This document shows, in pieces, positions 42,248 through 50,539 of a stretch of 56,994 nucleotides of DNA. Made by a program: the position numbers and the translations under genes. Source of the stretch: an uncultured Actinomycetes bacterium (GTDB taxonomy: Bacteria > Actinomycetota > Acidimicrobiia > Acidimicrobiales > RAAP-2); assembly GCA_903873775.1 (NCBI GenBank), contig CAIQPR010000046.1, forward strand, positions 1-56,994. Reading direction: 5' to 3'. The notes below the pieces were generated by a model that made no database searches, had not been told where the DNA came from, and saw only the letters and a list, made by a program, of their open reading frames with translations. Each line of letters opens with the position of its first letter. Position 1 is the stretch's first letter.

Positions 42248-43126
42248 TCAACCGAGATCGGCCATTCGCGGAACCACGTACTGCGCAAAGTCGCGAACGT
42301 ACGCCGCGGGTGTGTCGGTCTCGGCTCGGATCTCGATCAACTCGACCCCGAGAGCGGCGAGCTCCTCGCACGACGTGAGGAACGCGTCGGGGTTGCTCGT
42401 GTCGAGGAAACTCGCGAGCACCGTGCGTTCAATCTCCGCCGGGTTGCGGTCGTAGTCGACGCAGCGCGCCTCGATGATCTCGAACTTGCGGCGCGCTTCG
42501 TCCACCGAACTCGGAATGATGTTGCAGACGTCCGCGTAACGAGCGACGAGCGGCAAGGTCTTGGTCTCGCCATTGCCACCGATCATCAACTTCGGACGGG
42601 GTGCGGAGACGGGACGGGGCTGACAGATGGTCTCGTCGAGTTGGTAGTAGCGCCCGCGGTACGGACCGTCATCGTCACTCCACATCTGGAGCACGATTTG
42701 GATCGTTTCCTCGAGACGCTGGAAGCGTTCGGCGAGAGGCGGATACTCGACACCGAGTGCTCGGTGTTCGCGTTCGTACCACGCCGCACCGATACCGAGT
42801 TGTGCGCGGCCCTGGCTCAGGACGTCGAGAGTCGTGACAATCTTCGCCAAGAGCCCCGGGTGGCGATACGTCACGCCGGTCACGAGTGTTGCGAGTTCCA
42901 TGGAGTCGGTGACGGCCGCCAGATAGCCGAGGGACGTGTAGGCCTCGAGCATCGGATCCTGCGCGGTGCGAAAGAACTCCATTTGGAAGTAATGATCCAT
43001 GACCGTGAATTTGGTGCAGCCCGCGTCCTCTGCGGCGCGTGCGGTGTCCTTCATATGTCCCGCCAGCGTGGCTGGTTCGCCGGGCAGGTTGAAGTCCATG
43101 AAATGGATGCCTAACTTCATGCTCAT
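42248..43126 (-). CDS. Luciferase-like (LLM) F420-dependent oxidoreductase
   Basis: The 292-residue protein follows the LLM F420 pattern: KLGIHFMDFNLPG, ARAAEDAGCTKFTVMDHYFQME, ELATLVTGVTYRHPGLLAKIVTTLDVLSQGRAQLGIGAAWYEREHRALG, RPKLMIGGNGETKTLPLVARYADVCNI. This is a well-known mycobacterial-type subgroup with unknown substrates. It lies 34 bases after the second TetR gene on the same strand, so both may form one transcript. The ATG at 43126 or the one at 43120 may be used. Confidence 0.88.
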   Translation of the reverse strand: MSMKLGIHFMDFNLPGEPATLAGHMKDTARAAEDAGCTKFTVMDHYFQMEFFRTAQDPMLEAYTSLGYLAAVTDSMELATLVTGVTYRHPGLLAKIVTTLDVLSQGRAQLGIGAAWYEREHRALGVEYPPLAERFQRLEETIQIVLQMWSDDDGPYRGRYYQLDETICQPRPVSAPRPKLMIGGNGETKTLPLVARYADVCNIIPSSVDEARRKFEIIEARCVDYDRNPAEIERTVLASFLDTSNPDAFLTSCEELAALGVELIEIRAETDTPAAYVRDFAQYVVPRMADLG

Positions 43127-43160
43127 TTCCTCTCTCGTGGAGTGTGGGGGACGTCGATTC

Positions 43161-43775
43161 TCACGCTGAACTCTTCTGTGACGAGCTCACGCGGCGCACG
43201 GTCGCGTAGGACGCATCGAGCAGAGACCCGAGCGAGTTCGTGCCGTTCCCGTGCGACCACCGGTCGAAAGACAATTTGAAGATCACCGCACCCAGCTCGG
43301 CGGCCGCTCGAGCTTCCGCGTCGGGTACACCTCGCTCGACCAGCGCGTGCGCCGCACGTTCGGCGAGGTGGGACATCTTCACGAGTTCGCGTTCCCGCAG
43401 CTCGGAGTTGGCGGCGATCACGGCGGCGCGGCGCAAGGTGAAGTCGCGTTGCTCTTCCAACATGCTCGAGAAGTCCTTCAGCGCTTCGACGACGATTTCC
43501 ACCGGAGGTGTCGTTGGGGCGACGCTCGCGATGCGCTCGGCGATGAGTTCATCCAGATACGGGGTGCCGCCGAAGAGCACCTCGCGCTTGTCGTCGAAAT
43601 AGCGGTAGAAGGTGCGCTCGGTCAACTGCGAGCGCTCGGCAATCATCGCCACTGTCGTGCCGTCGAAACCGTGACTCTCGAAAAGTTCGAGCGCCGCCGT
43701 CATGAGGCGTACTTGGGCTTCGGGCTTCCAGCGGGGCACGGGGTAATCATAGAAGGTGATGTCAGAGTCTGTCAT
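43161..43775 (-). CDS. TetR-family regulator
   Basis: The 204-residue protein has RLMTAALELFESHGFDGTTVAMIAERSQLTERTFYRYFDDKREVLF as the DNA-binding domain and a ligand domain with no recognised subgroup. It is divergent from the SDR gene by 79 bases. That gap carries an ATGTCA-N5-TGACAT palindrome over the expected transcript start and a GTCATGAC palindrome over its own start codon, so it likely represses the SDR gene and itself. Confidence 0.9.
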   Translation of the reverse strand: MTDSDITFYDYPVPRWKPEAQVRLMTAALELFESHGFDGTTVAMIAERSQLTERTFYRYFDDKREVLFGGTPYLDELIAERIASVAPTTPPVEIVVEALKDFSSMLEEQRDFTLRRAAVIAANSELRERELVKMSHLAERAAHALVERGVPDAEARAAAELGAVIFKLSFDRWSHGNGTNSLGSLLDASYATVRRVSSSQKSSA

Positions 43776-43778
43776 GAC
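43771..43778. promoter_or_regulatory. GTCATGAC palindrome over the TetR start codon
   Basis: This exact 8-base palindrome shares the TGAC/GTCA half-sites of the larger operator nearby and covers the regulator's own start codon. It may be a second, weaker site for autoregulation. Confidence 0.45.
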
Positions 43779-43787
43779 TGGTATAGT
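43779..43787 (+). promoter_or_regulatory. Extended -10 promoter of the SDR gene
   Basis: TG-N-TATAGT is an extended -10 element with no clear -35 box. Transcription would start near 43794, inside the adjacent palindrome. Confidence 0.5.
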
Positions 43788-43788
43788 T

Positions 43789-43805
43789 ATGTCAGTTCAT
43801 GACAT
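43789..43805. promoter_or_regulatory. TetR operator ATGTCA-N5-TGACAT
   Basis: The 6-base arms are perfect reverse complements around GTTCA. The site covers the predicted transcript start of the SDR gene, as expected for a repressor. Confidence 0.78.
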
Positions 43806-43854
43806 CAGATGTGGTGTCAGGTGCACGCACCCCTAACGATTGAGGAGAGACACC

Positions 43855-44775
43855 ATGAAGGTTTTTGTCACAGGCGCCACGGGACTCATCGGTTCCGCGC
43901 TCGTTCCCGAATTGATCGCGGCCGGTCACGAGGTTGTGGCGCTCGCTCGATCTGACGCCTCCGCGGCGCGAGCCGACAGTTTGGGGGCCAGTGTCGTTCG
44001 CGGCACTCTCGACGACACGGACGTGATCGCCGACGCGGCGCGTCACGCCGACGGCGTCATTCACCTGGCTTTTGATCACGACATGATGTTCGGCGGCAAC
44101 ATGGCCGGAGCGGCTGCGCTGGACCGACGCGCCATTGAAGTCATGGCCGAGGCCCTCGAGGGAACGGGGCGACCGCTCATGATCGCCGGCGGCGTCCTGC
44201 GCATTGATGGCGACGGCGAGGTGTTGACCGAAGACATGAACGTGAACGCGCCCGGAGGTGACGAGGCGTCGACGCAGCCCGTGGACCGGACGTCGAACGC
44301 TCACTTCACTCTCGGGCTGGCTCGTCGCGGGATTCGTTCGGTTGTCGTGCGCCTCGCACCGATCGTGCACGGTGATGGTCAAGGAGGGTTTCTCAGTCCT
44401 CTGGTGTGGATTGCCCAAGGTGCCTCGATCTCCGGGTATCCAGAAGACGGCGAGAATCGGTGGCCGGCAGCGCACGTCGCCGACATCGCCACTCTGTACC
44501 GCTTAGGACTCGAGAAGGCCCCCGCGGGGAGTGTTCTTCACGGCGTCGGCGAAGTGGGAATCTCGCTCCGTTCGATTGCCACCGCCATCGGCGAGCGCCT
44601 GAACCTCCCGGTGCGCAGCATTCCGCATGACGCCCTCGTCGATCACTTCGGCGGATTCAGTTTCTTCATTCGTTCCGATTGCCCCGCGTCCAACACGGCG
44701 ACCCGCGCGCTCTTGGGTTGGGAGCCCACGGGACTGGGTTTGATCGACGACATCGGCAACGTGCTGCTGGCCTGA
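43855..44775 (+). CDS. NAD(P)-dependent epimerase/SDR-family oxidoreductase
   Basis: The 306-residue extended SDR protein begins KVFVTGATGLIGSALVPELIAAGHEVVALARSD, with the cofactor loop GATGLIG. It has ADGVIHLAF, VVVRLAPIVHGDGQGGFL, and the C-terminal WPAAHVADIATLYRLGLEKAPAG. The usual Tyr-x3-Lys is not obvious, as in many members of the SDR_a9-like subgroup often found beside TetR genes. The substrate is unknown. GAGGAGAGACACC precedes the ATG at 43855. Confidence 0.85.
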   Translation: MKVFVTGATGLIGSALVPELIAAGHEVVALARSDASAARADSLGASVVRGTLDDTDVIADAARHADGVIHLAFDHDMMFGGNMAGAAALDRRAIEVMAEALEGTGRPLMIAGGVLRIDGDGEVLTEDMNVNAPGGDEASTQPVDRTSNAHFTLGLARRGIRSVVVRLAPIVHGDGQGGFLSPLVWIAQGASISGYPEDGENRWPAAHVADIATLYRLGLEKAPAGSVLHGVGEVGISLRSIATAIGERLNLPVRSIPHDALVDHFGGFSFFIRSDCPASNTATRALLGWEPTGLGLIDDIGNVLLA

Positions 44776-44817
44776 GACGGCGGACCAGTCGATTTTCGTC
44801 GTCACCGCGTGGGGAAA

Positions 44818-46296
44818 CTATGACCCGTGCGGGGGACGAGCGGTCGTCGGACGTTGCGCGTCAGCGTTTTCCGCTTCGGCGAGGACTCCTTTGAGCAGTC
44901 CCGGGAACACGAAGGCGTGAAAGGGGAGGACGCCGTACCAGTAGACGCGACCCCACAATCCCTTGGGTTTGAATCGCGCCGACTGCGCGAGCGTCGTGAC
45001 GGGTCCCTTCGTCGTGATCGTCCACTCGAGCCACGCCTCGCCCGGGAGCAGCATTTCCGCCCGGAGTCGGAGGAACTCGTTCTCACGGAGATCTTCCACG
45101 CGCCAGAAGTCGACGTAGTCCCCGATGTCGAGAGTGAGGGGATCGCGTCGCCCTCGTCGTAGTCCCGGACCTCCCCAGAGGAGGTCCAGAAACCCTCGAA
45201 GACGCCACAGCCATTCCCCCGCGTGCCAGCCCGTGTCACCACCGAGTCGACAGAGCGCCGCGTACACCGCGTCGGGAGACGCCGTTGTCGTTCGCGAGCG
45301 ACGATCCTCCAGTTCGGTGCCGCCGGCCCAGCTGGGATCGGTGGCGTAGGGGCGGAAAGGCTGCAGGTCCGCCGCAGTGAACGACGTCTCCACGTCGCCG
45401 TCGCGCGTGCGACCAAGTGCCAATGTGATGGCCTCGCGCAAGGTTCGCTTCGGGGCCCCGAGCGTCTCGATGGTCGTGTGATCGTGGACGACGACTTCGT
45501 TCACGAGTGAATCGACGAGGGGACGCGCGAGAGATGCCGGAACGGGCGTGACGAGACCCACCCAGTGACTCGACAATCGCGGCGTGAGAACCGGCACGGG
45601 AATCAGTCGGCGCCGGCGCAGCCCCGCGACTTCGGCGTAGAGGGCCATGAGCTGCGCGTAGGAAACAACATCGGGCCCACCAATCTCGAAGACGCCGTTG
45701 AGGGGTGCTTCGACGTCGGTCGCCGTGAGGAGATAGTCCAGTACGTCGGAGATCGCGATCGGTTGTGAGGTCGTGGAGACCCACTTCGGTGTGACCATCA
45801 CCGGCAGGACTTCGACGAGGTAGCGCAACATCTCAAAACTCGCCGAACCCGAGCCAATGATGACAGCGGCTCGCAGTTCGCACACCGGGAGCGAACCCGC
45901 GGCGAGCGCCCGTCCGACCGCGTGGCGCGAAGCCAGGTGATCACTGAGTGTGCCATTGTCGACGCCCATACCCCCGAGGTACACGAGGCGGGAGACACCC
46001 GCGGCTTCACAGGCCTCACGAAAATGCACCGCGTCGCGCACTTCCTTTTGAACCCAGTCGTCTCCGTCGCCAATGCCGTGTACAAGGTAGATAGCGACAT
46101 CACAGCCAGCGAGGGCGCTCGCGTCGACAGTTCCCACTTCTGCTTTGGTCACCTCGACCTGGTCGTGCCACGTCGCACGCTCAAGTTTTCCCGGGGTGCG
46201 CACGAGACAGCGCACCTCGTGGCCCTCGTCGAGAAGTCGCGGGACCAGGCGGCCCCCCACGTAACCAGTGGCACCCGCCACGAGAACTCGACTCAC
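44818..46296 (-). CDS. SDR oxidoreductase with C-terminal DUF2867 domain
   Basis: The 492-residue protein has an N-terminal NAD(P)-binding atypical SDR domain (SRVLVAGATGYVGGRLVPRLLDEGHEVRCLVRTPGKL, AIYLVHGIGDGDDW, RLVYLGGMG) to about residue 310, then a DUF2867 domain (WLWRLRGFLDLLWGGPGLRRGRRDPLTLDIGDYVDFWRVEDL, YWYGVLPFHAFVFPGLLKG). This fused layout is common in Actinobacteria, with no proven reaction. It stands alone and converges on the epimerase gene. Confidence 0.87.
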   Translation of the reverse strand: MSRVLVAGATGYVGGRLVPRLLDEGHEVRCLVRTPGKLERATWHDQVEVTKAEVGTVDASALAGCDVAIYLVHGIGDGDDWVQKEVRDAVHFREACEAAGVSRLVYLGGMGVDNGTLSDHLASRHAVGRALAAGSLPVCELRAAVIIGSGSASFEMLRYLVEVLPVMVTPKWVSTTSQPIAISDVLDYLLTATDVEAPLNGVFEIGGPDVVSYAQLMALYAEVAGLRRRRLIPVPVLTPRLSSHWVGLVTPVPASLARPLVDSLVNEVVVHDHTTIETLGAPKRTLREAITLALGRTRDGDVETSFTAADLQPFRPYATDPSWAGGTELEDRRSRTTTASPDAVYAALCRLGGDTGWHAGEWLWRLRGFLDLLWGGPGLRRGRRDPLTLDIGDYVDFWRVEDLRENEFLRLRAEMLLPGEAWLEWTITTKGPVTTLAQSARFKPKGLWGRVYWYGVLPFHAFVFPGLLKGVLAEAENADAQRPTTARPPHGS

Positions 46297-46474
46297 GATG
46301 CGTCATCCTGACTACGCCGCGGGACGGTTCGTCCAGTGAGGCGTTCATCATCAGACTAAGAAGGGATTTGGTCACACGGATCGTCGGGCGTCGTAGCGCT
46401 CCATCGTCCCGCGCGGCCAACAAGATCGACAGCTCTGTACGGGCCTGGGCCAGTCACCGTTCCGGTCGGCCTTG

Positions 46475-47485
46475 TTACGGAGACGAGCACGTCACATTGG
46501 ACGTCGCCGCGGAGCCGTCGGGGTGGCGATTTGAGCAGCTGACAGTGTTCTTGGTCGTCGTGGGTTGGGCGAACCAGATATCGGGGCCTGATCCGATCGT
46601 CGCCACGACATTGAGAGTCACCACATTGTTTTCGCCGTCACCGGAAACGATGACGTGCGTGGAGATGGCGTAACGGGGTCCGGCGAGAACTCTGACGTCG
46701 CGGACGACCCAGTCGTTGCCCTTCAGGTTGATCACCGACACGACGCCACTCTCACGCGCGCCATTCATCACTCCGCCTTCAATCAGCCCACCGACCGTTC
46801 CCTCTTTGACGTCCACGGCCTCGGCGGTGGTGTCAGAAATGACGTTCCCCTCCAATGTGTTGCCGTCGCTGCGGTCCGGCGTGCCGTTGACCCAATTGTG
46901 AAAGGCCGAACCGACGTAGATGCCTTCACCGAAGTAGGGATGAAGTTCACCGGTAGACGAAATGTGACAGTGCGCGACGACGTTGAACGAGCTCCCGTGA
47001 CGCAGATGAATGGCCTCATCTCCCACGTGGCTGACATCCAGATTCTCGAGCGTGTCGTGCGAGGAGTCGTCGAGCACGATGCCTTTTTGCGCGTGGCGGA
47101 CGGAGAAACCAACGAGATGGATGTAGGACGCGTGGACGAGATGGACGACGTACCCGTGGTCAATGCCGCCACCTTCCAAGATGGCGTGAAACGAGCCGCA
47201 GACGACGATTGGTTGGGCGGCGGTGCCCGACGTCTTCAATGTGAAACCACCTTCGTACGTGGAATCGACGAGGTCCACGACGTCACCCGGGTGCGCGTGC
47301 GCGAGTGCGGTACCTAGTTGGCTCGCCGTTCGCACGACGACCGTGGGTGACGGGCACGCCGACGAGATGACCGGCGTCGTGGTGGTAGTGGTCGTCGTGG
47401 TTGCCGGCGGGCGGTGGATGATGGCCACGACGGCGATGACGACAATGATGGCGACGGCGAGTGCCAGCAGAAGCGGGCGCTTCAC
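46475..47485 (-). CDS. Membrane-anchored parallel beta-helix protein
   Basis: The 336-residue protein has a membrane anchor (RPLLLALAVAIIVVIAVVAII), a linker of nine Thr residues, and a right-handed parallel beta-helix with repeating HLVGFSVRHAQKGIVLDDSSHDTLENLDVSHVGDEAIHLRHG-type coils, followed by NTLEGNVISDTTAEAVDVKE. Such folds occur in polysaccharide lyases and epimerases such as AlgG. The GTG at 47485 overlaps the previous gene by four bases (GTGA). It is the last gene of a three-gene operon with a GT2 synthase and a second beta-helix protein, so it probably acts on the polymer that synthase makes, outside the membrane. Confidence 0.83.
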   Translation of the reverse strand: MKRPLLLALAVAIIVVIAVVAIIHRPPATTTTTTTTTPVISSACPSPTVVVRTASQLGTALAHAHPGDVVDLVDSTYEGGFTLKTSGTAAQPIVVCGSFHAILEGGGIDHGYVVHLVHASYIHLVGFSVRHAQKGIVLDDSSHDTLENLDVSHVGDEAIHLRHGSSFNVVAHCHISSTGELHPYFGEGIYVGSAFHNWVNGTPDRSDGNTLEGNVISDTTAEAVDVKEGTVGGLIEGGVMNGARESGVVSVINLKGNDWVVRDVRVLAGPRYAISTHVIVSGDGENNVVTLNVVATIGSGPDIWFAQPTTTKNTVSCSNRHPDGSAATSNVTCSSP

Positions 47486-49212
47486 GCGACGACGTCCCCG
47501 CGTTCTCGCCGCCAGGGTCGACGCCGCACCCACGCGAGCAGCAAGACGCCGGAGATGGCCAGCCACAACAGGGTCGCCGGTCGCTTAACCTGACGAATCA
47601 GCGGTGAGTTCAGTCCCGCGGTGGACCACGACGCCGTGTCGTTGTTCGCCAGTGTTGGCGACGGTCCATTCACCCGGCTGGTGTCAATCGCTCGGAAGCC
47701 GTGTCCCGAGAGTTGATTGTCGAGAATTTGGCTTTGCCCACTCGTTCCCGTGAGCGCGACGGCAAAACCCTCCGCGTTCGTGACGACATTGTGTTGCACC
47801 ACAACGGCACTGTTGTGAATCAAGATGCCGGTTTGACACCCCGAGATGGTGTTGCGGAGCACGGTGCCGTCGGTGACGCCATTCAGAAGTGCGATGGCGT
47901 GGTGGCCGGGCGTCGACACGCGACTGTCAGTGACGTTGATCAACGTGGACGGTCCCGAAATGAGGATGCCCACGGAGTTCCCCGTGACCTGCGCGTCGCG
48001 CACCGTGATCCCGTCGCCGCCCCATACGCCGACGCCGGCCACATGATCGTGACGCGCCTCGACGTTCGCGATCATGTCCGAGCCGTAACTATTCGACGGT
48101 AGACCTCCGGTCTCGCCCGCGGCAAAGAGCGGTCGGCCGGAGACCAAGACGCCGTAGCCTCCGTCGTCATCGGCGTGCAGTGAGGTCATTGTGATGTTCG
48201 AGTCGCCGCGGTCGAGAGCGACACCGTTGGCCCCGTCGTGTGACGCCGTAATGGTGTCGAGGGTCACGTTGCTGACGTTGAAGTGCACGTCAATGCCGTC
48301 ATAGAGATTGTGGGACGCGGTCACGTTCGTGAGTGCGCCGCCTACAGAATTCGCGAGGAAGAGTCCCGTGGCGTCGTGGTTGGCCACGACGCCGGTGTAG
48401 GTCGGGGTGACGAGGGCATTGGGAACCACTGTCGATGGAGGGCCACTTCCGGAGGTCGCGGGGTGTGCGGTGGCGTAGAGGGGGAGGCGCTCGAGGCGGT
48501 GCAGAACCACGCTCGGGGATTCGGAGGACGCCTGGCCGAACCCCGTGGTCGTGTCACCGACCGCGGCGACGCCGCTCACGTCACCGTGACCACTCCCAAC
48601 ACCCGTGACCTCGACGTGCTTGAGAACGACGTCGCCGCCGATCGCGAGGACGTAGGCCGCGGGTCCGCGACGGCGGGCGGAGGATCGCGCGCCGGTCGTC
48701 GTGATGCCAGCAATGCGCAGAGGCACGGTGGGGGATCCTTCGAAGTCGAGGCGACCCCCGAGTGACACCACCGAGGCGGAGCCGGTGGTGCTGCTCAGAA
48801 GGTCCAGTCGAGTGGTGGGGAGCGTGACGCGCAAGGTTGCTCCCGGGAGGATCGCGACACTGGTGGCGATTTCGACGCGATGGGCGCCGCGAGAGCGCAC
48901 GCGCGTCGGCGCGAGACGTTCCAGATCCGACAGGGTCCACGGGGTGGCCGCCGCAGGCAGGACGAGCGTCTCGAGCGCCCCGGACTGAACCCAGTACGGA
49001 ACAGCCCACCGGCCACCGAGTTCACGGGCTAGGAACGTGAATTCGCGCAGATGGAGGAGCCGCGCAGACTCTGTCGCGCCAAATGACGCGGTCGGCCTGG
49101 CCTGTGACGCGGTGGGTGCCGCCCCGCTGACGCCGGAAGTGGCCAGGGCGACCGAGAGGACCACCCCACATAGCGCGAGCCGGCTGCGGACGCGGGGGTG
49201 GGGAACCTTCAT
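47482..49212 (-). CDS. Exported parallel beta-helix protein with C-terminal membrane anchor
   Basis: The 576-residue protein has a signal peptide (RSRLALCGVVLSVALATSGVSGA), a region of about 150 residues with beta structure, then a parallel beta-helix with repeating short coils (NVTASHNLYDGIDVHFNVSNVTLDTITASHDGANGVALDRG; GITVRDAQVTGNSVGILISG; GTVLRNTISGCQTGILIHNSAVVVQHNVV) and a C-terminal membrane helix with a basic tail (LLWLAISGVLLLAWVRRRPW). The right-handed coils resemble carbohydrate-active beta-helix (CASH/PbH1) proteins. The ATG at 49212 overlaps the synthase stop (ATGA). I cannot say whether it is a lyase, epimerase or binding protein. Confidence 0.83.
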   Translation of the reverse strand: MKVPHPRVRSRLALCGVVLSVALATSGVSGAAPTASQARPTASFGATESARLLHLREFTFLARELGGRWAVPYWVQSGALETLVLPAAATPWTLSDLERLAPTRVRSRGAHRVEIATSVAILPGATLRVTLPTTRLDLLSSTTGSASVVSLGGRLDFEGSPTVPLRIAGITTTGARSSARRRGPAAYVLAIGGDVVLKHVEVTGVGSGHGDVSGVAAVGDTTTGFGQASSESPSVVLHRLERLPLYATAHPATSGSGPPSTVVPNALVTPTYTGVVANHDATGLFLANSVGGALTNVTASHNLYDGIDVHFNVSNVTLDTITASHDGANGVALDRGDSNITMTSLHADDDGGYGVLVSGRPLFAAGETGGLPSNSYGSDMIANVEARHDHVAGVGVWGGDGITVRDAQVTGNSVGILISGPSTLINVTDSRVSTPGHHAIALLNGVTDGTVLRNTISGCQTGILIHNSAVVVQHNVVTNAEGFAVALTGTSGQSQILDNQLSGHGFRAIDTSRVNGPSPTLANNDTASWSTAGLNSPLIRQVKRPATLLWLAISGVLLLAWVRRRPWRRERGDVVA

Positions 49213-50423
49213 TCGAGTTCCGGGAGCAGCGAGGACGCCAACTGGCCATCGCCGCCGAGCTGGTCGTCGGAGCGCGTGAGCCACCCCTGTCGATTCATCG
49301 TGACGAGGGAGTAGGCCTTCAGGGGAATGGCGAGGAAGATGACCACCAGGGCGTAGACCGGAAGCCACCAGATATCGCGGGGGTGTCGGCGGAGGTGGGA
49401 CCAGCTGCGAATTGCTCGGCCCACGAGGACCCAGCCCACGGCCACGACGATGGTGGTTGGGTGCACGAGATTCGTCCGCGACACCAAGTACAGAAATGAC
49501 AGCCCCATCGTGACCGGGGTCAGAAGAATTTGCAACGCGGTGATCTGGGAGATGAACGTCGTCTGCCACAGCCACCCGTGGTACATCGCCGTTAAGTACG
49601 TGCGCGCCGAGTTGCGACCCCAACGAACGCGCTGACGCACGAAGCCCCGCAGCGACGCGGGGAACATCGAGTGCGCGTGAGCCGACGACTGGTGCACCGT
49701 TCGTAGGCCGAGCGAGAGGATCAACCAGGTCAGACGTCCGTCGTCGCCCGCGACGCACTCGCGACCGAGAAAGTATTCGTGCTCGAGGTCCTCGAGCACC
49801 TGCAGCACCGCCTCGCGCCGATAGGCCGCGGTTCGACCCGAGATGCAGATGACCCCACCGTGGCGACTCATGGTGGGGACGTAGTCGTAGTACCGAAGGT
49901 CCATCATCCAGTCAGCGAGGCGTCGCCACACGCTCGAGGTGCTTTGGTAGACGTGTTGTTGAGTTCCAACCGCCCCCACGCGGGGATCGGCGAAGGGCAT
50001 CTGGACGGCCTCGAGGAGCCCTTCGTCCCACATCGTGTCCGAGTCCGAGAGAATGATGATCTCGGACGTCGCGGCGCGCAGGCCCACGCCCATCGCCGAC
50101 CGTTTTCCGCGGTGGCGGAAGGGGATGACTTTGAGGGCCGGGTCGTCGATCTCGCCCACGCGTTCTAGACACTCGGTATCGGCCACGTCGATCACAATGA
50201 TGATTTCGTCAGGCCCGGCGCGGCGCCACGTGTCGAGGCACATGAGGAGAATCTCGGGATCCTCGCGGTAACTCGGCACAACTACCGACGTGGTGGTGCG
50301 AAAATCGTTGACAACGGGCCGGGTGCGGTGAGACGTGACAACGCGGTAGACCCAGAGCCCCCAGAGCGCGACTCCCACGAGGCCCATGGGCACATACGCG
50401 CTCCATTGCAGGGTTGCGGTCAT
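49209..50423 (-). CDS. Processive family 2 glycosyltransferase (polysaccharide synthase)
   Basis: The 404-residue protein has an N-terminal membrane helix, then the processive GT2 set: TTSVVVPSYREDPEILLMCL, IIVIDVADTE, IILSDSDTMWD (DxD), the base region GDDGRLT and RQRVRWGRN (QxxRW-type), followed by three or four C-terminal membrane helices. Enzymes of this kind (hyaluronan, cellulose or alginate synthase relatives) make a linear polymer and push it through the membrane. It starts the minus-strand operon with two beta-helix proteins, a set that resembles alginate systems (Alg8 with AlgG). The divergent second GT2 gene starts 116 bases away. Confidence 0.9.
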   Translation of the reverse strand: MTATLQWSAYVPMGLVGVALWGLWVYRVVTSHRTRPVVNDFRTTTSVVVPSYREDPEILLMCLDTWRRAGPDEIIIVIDVADTECLERVGEIDDPALKVIPFRHRGKRSAMGVGLRAATSEIIILSDSDTMWDEGLLEAVQMPFADPRVGAVGTQQHVYQSTSSVWRRLADWMMDLRYYDYVPTMSRHGGVICISGRTAAYRREAVLQVLEDLEHEYFLGRECVAGDDGRLTWLILSLGLRTVHQSSAHAHSMFPASLRGFVRQRVRWGRNSARTYLTAMYHGWLWQTTFISQITALQILLTPVTMGLSFLYLVSRTNLVHPTTIVVAVGWVLVGRAIRSWSHLRRHPRDIWWLPVYALVVIFLAIPLKAYSLVTMNRQGWLTRSDDQLGGDGQLASSLLPELE

Positions 50424-50539
50424 CCAGCGGCGTGCCCCTCACGCTGTTCGCGCTGGCATTCAGCGCAATAGGCGTACACTACCGTTTGTTAATCCGGTCA
50501 CTGCCCGTGTGCCCGCGGGTCGACCTCAAGGAGCCATGG
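50424..50539. promoter_or_regulatory. Divergent promoter region of the polysaccharide cluster
   Basis: This 116-base gap separates two divergent synthase genes and must hold both promoters. TACACT at about 50474-50479 is a possible -10 box for the rightward genes. AAGGAG lies just before the right start. Confidence 0.4.
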
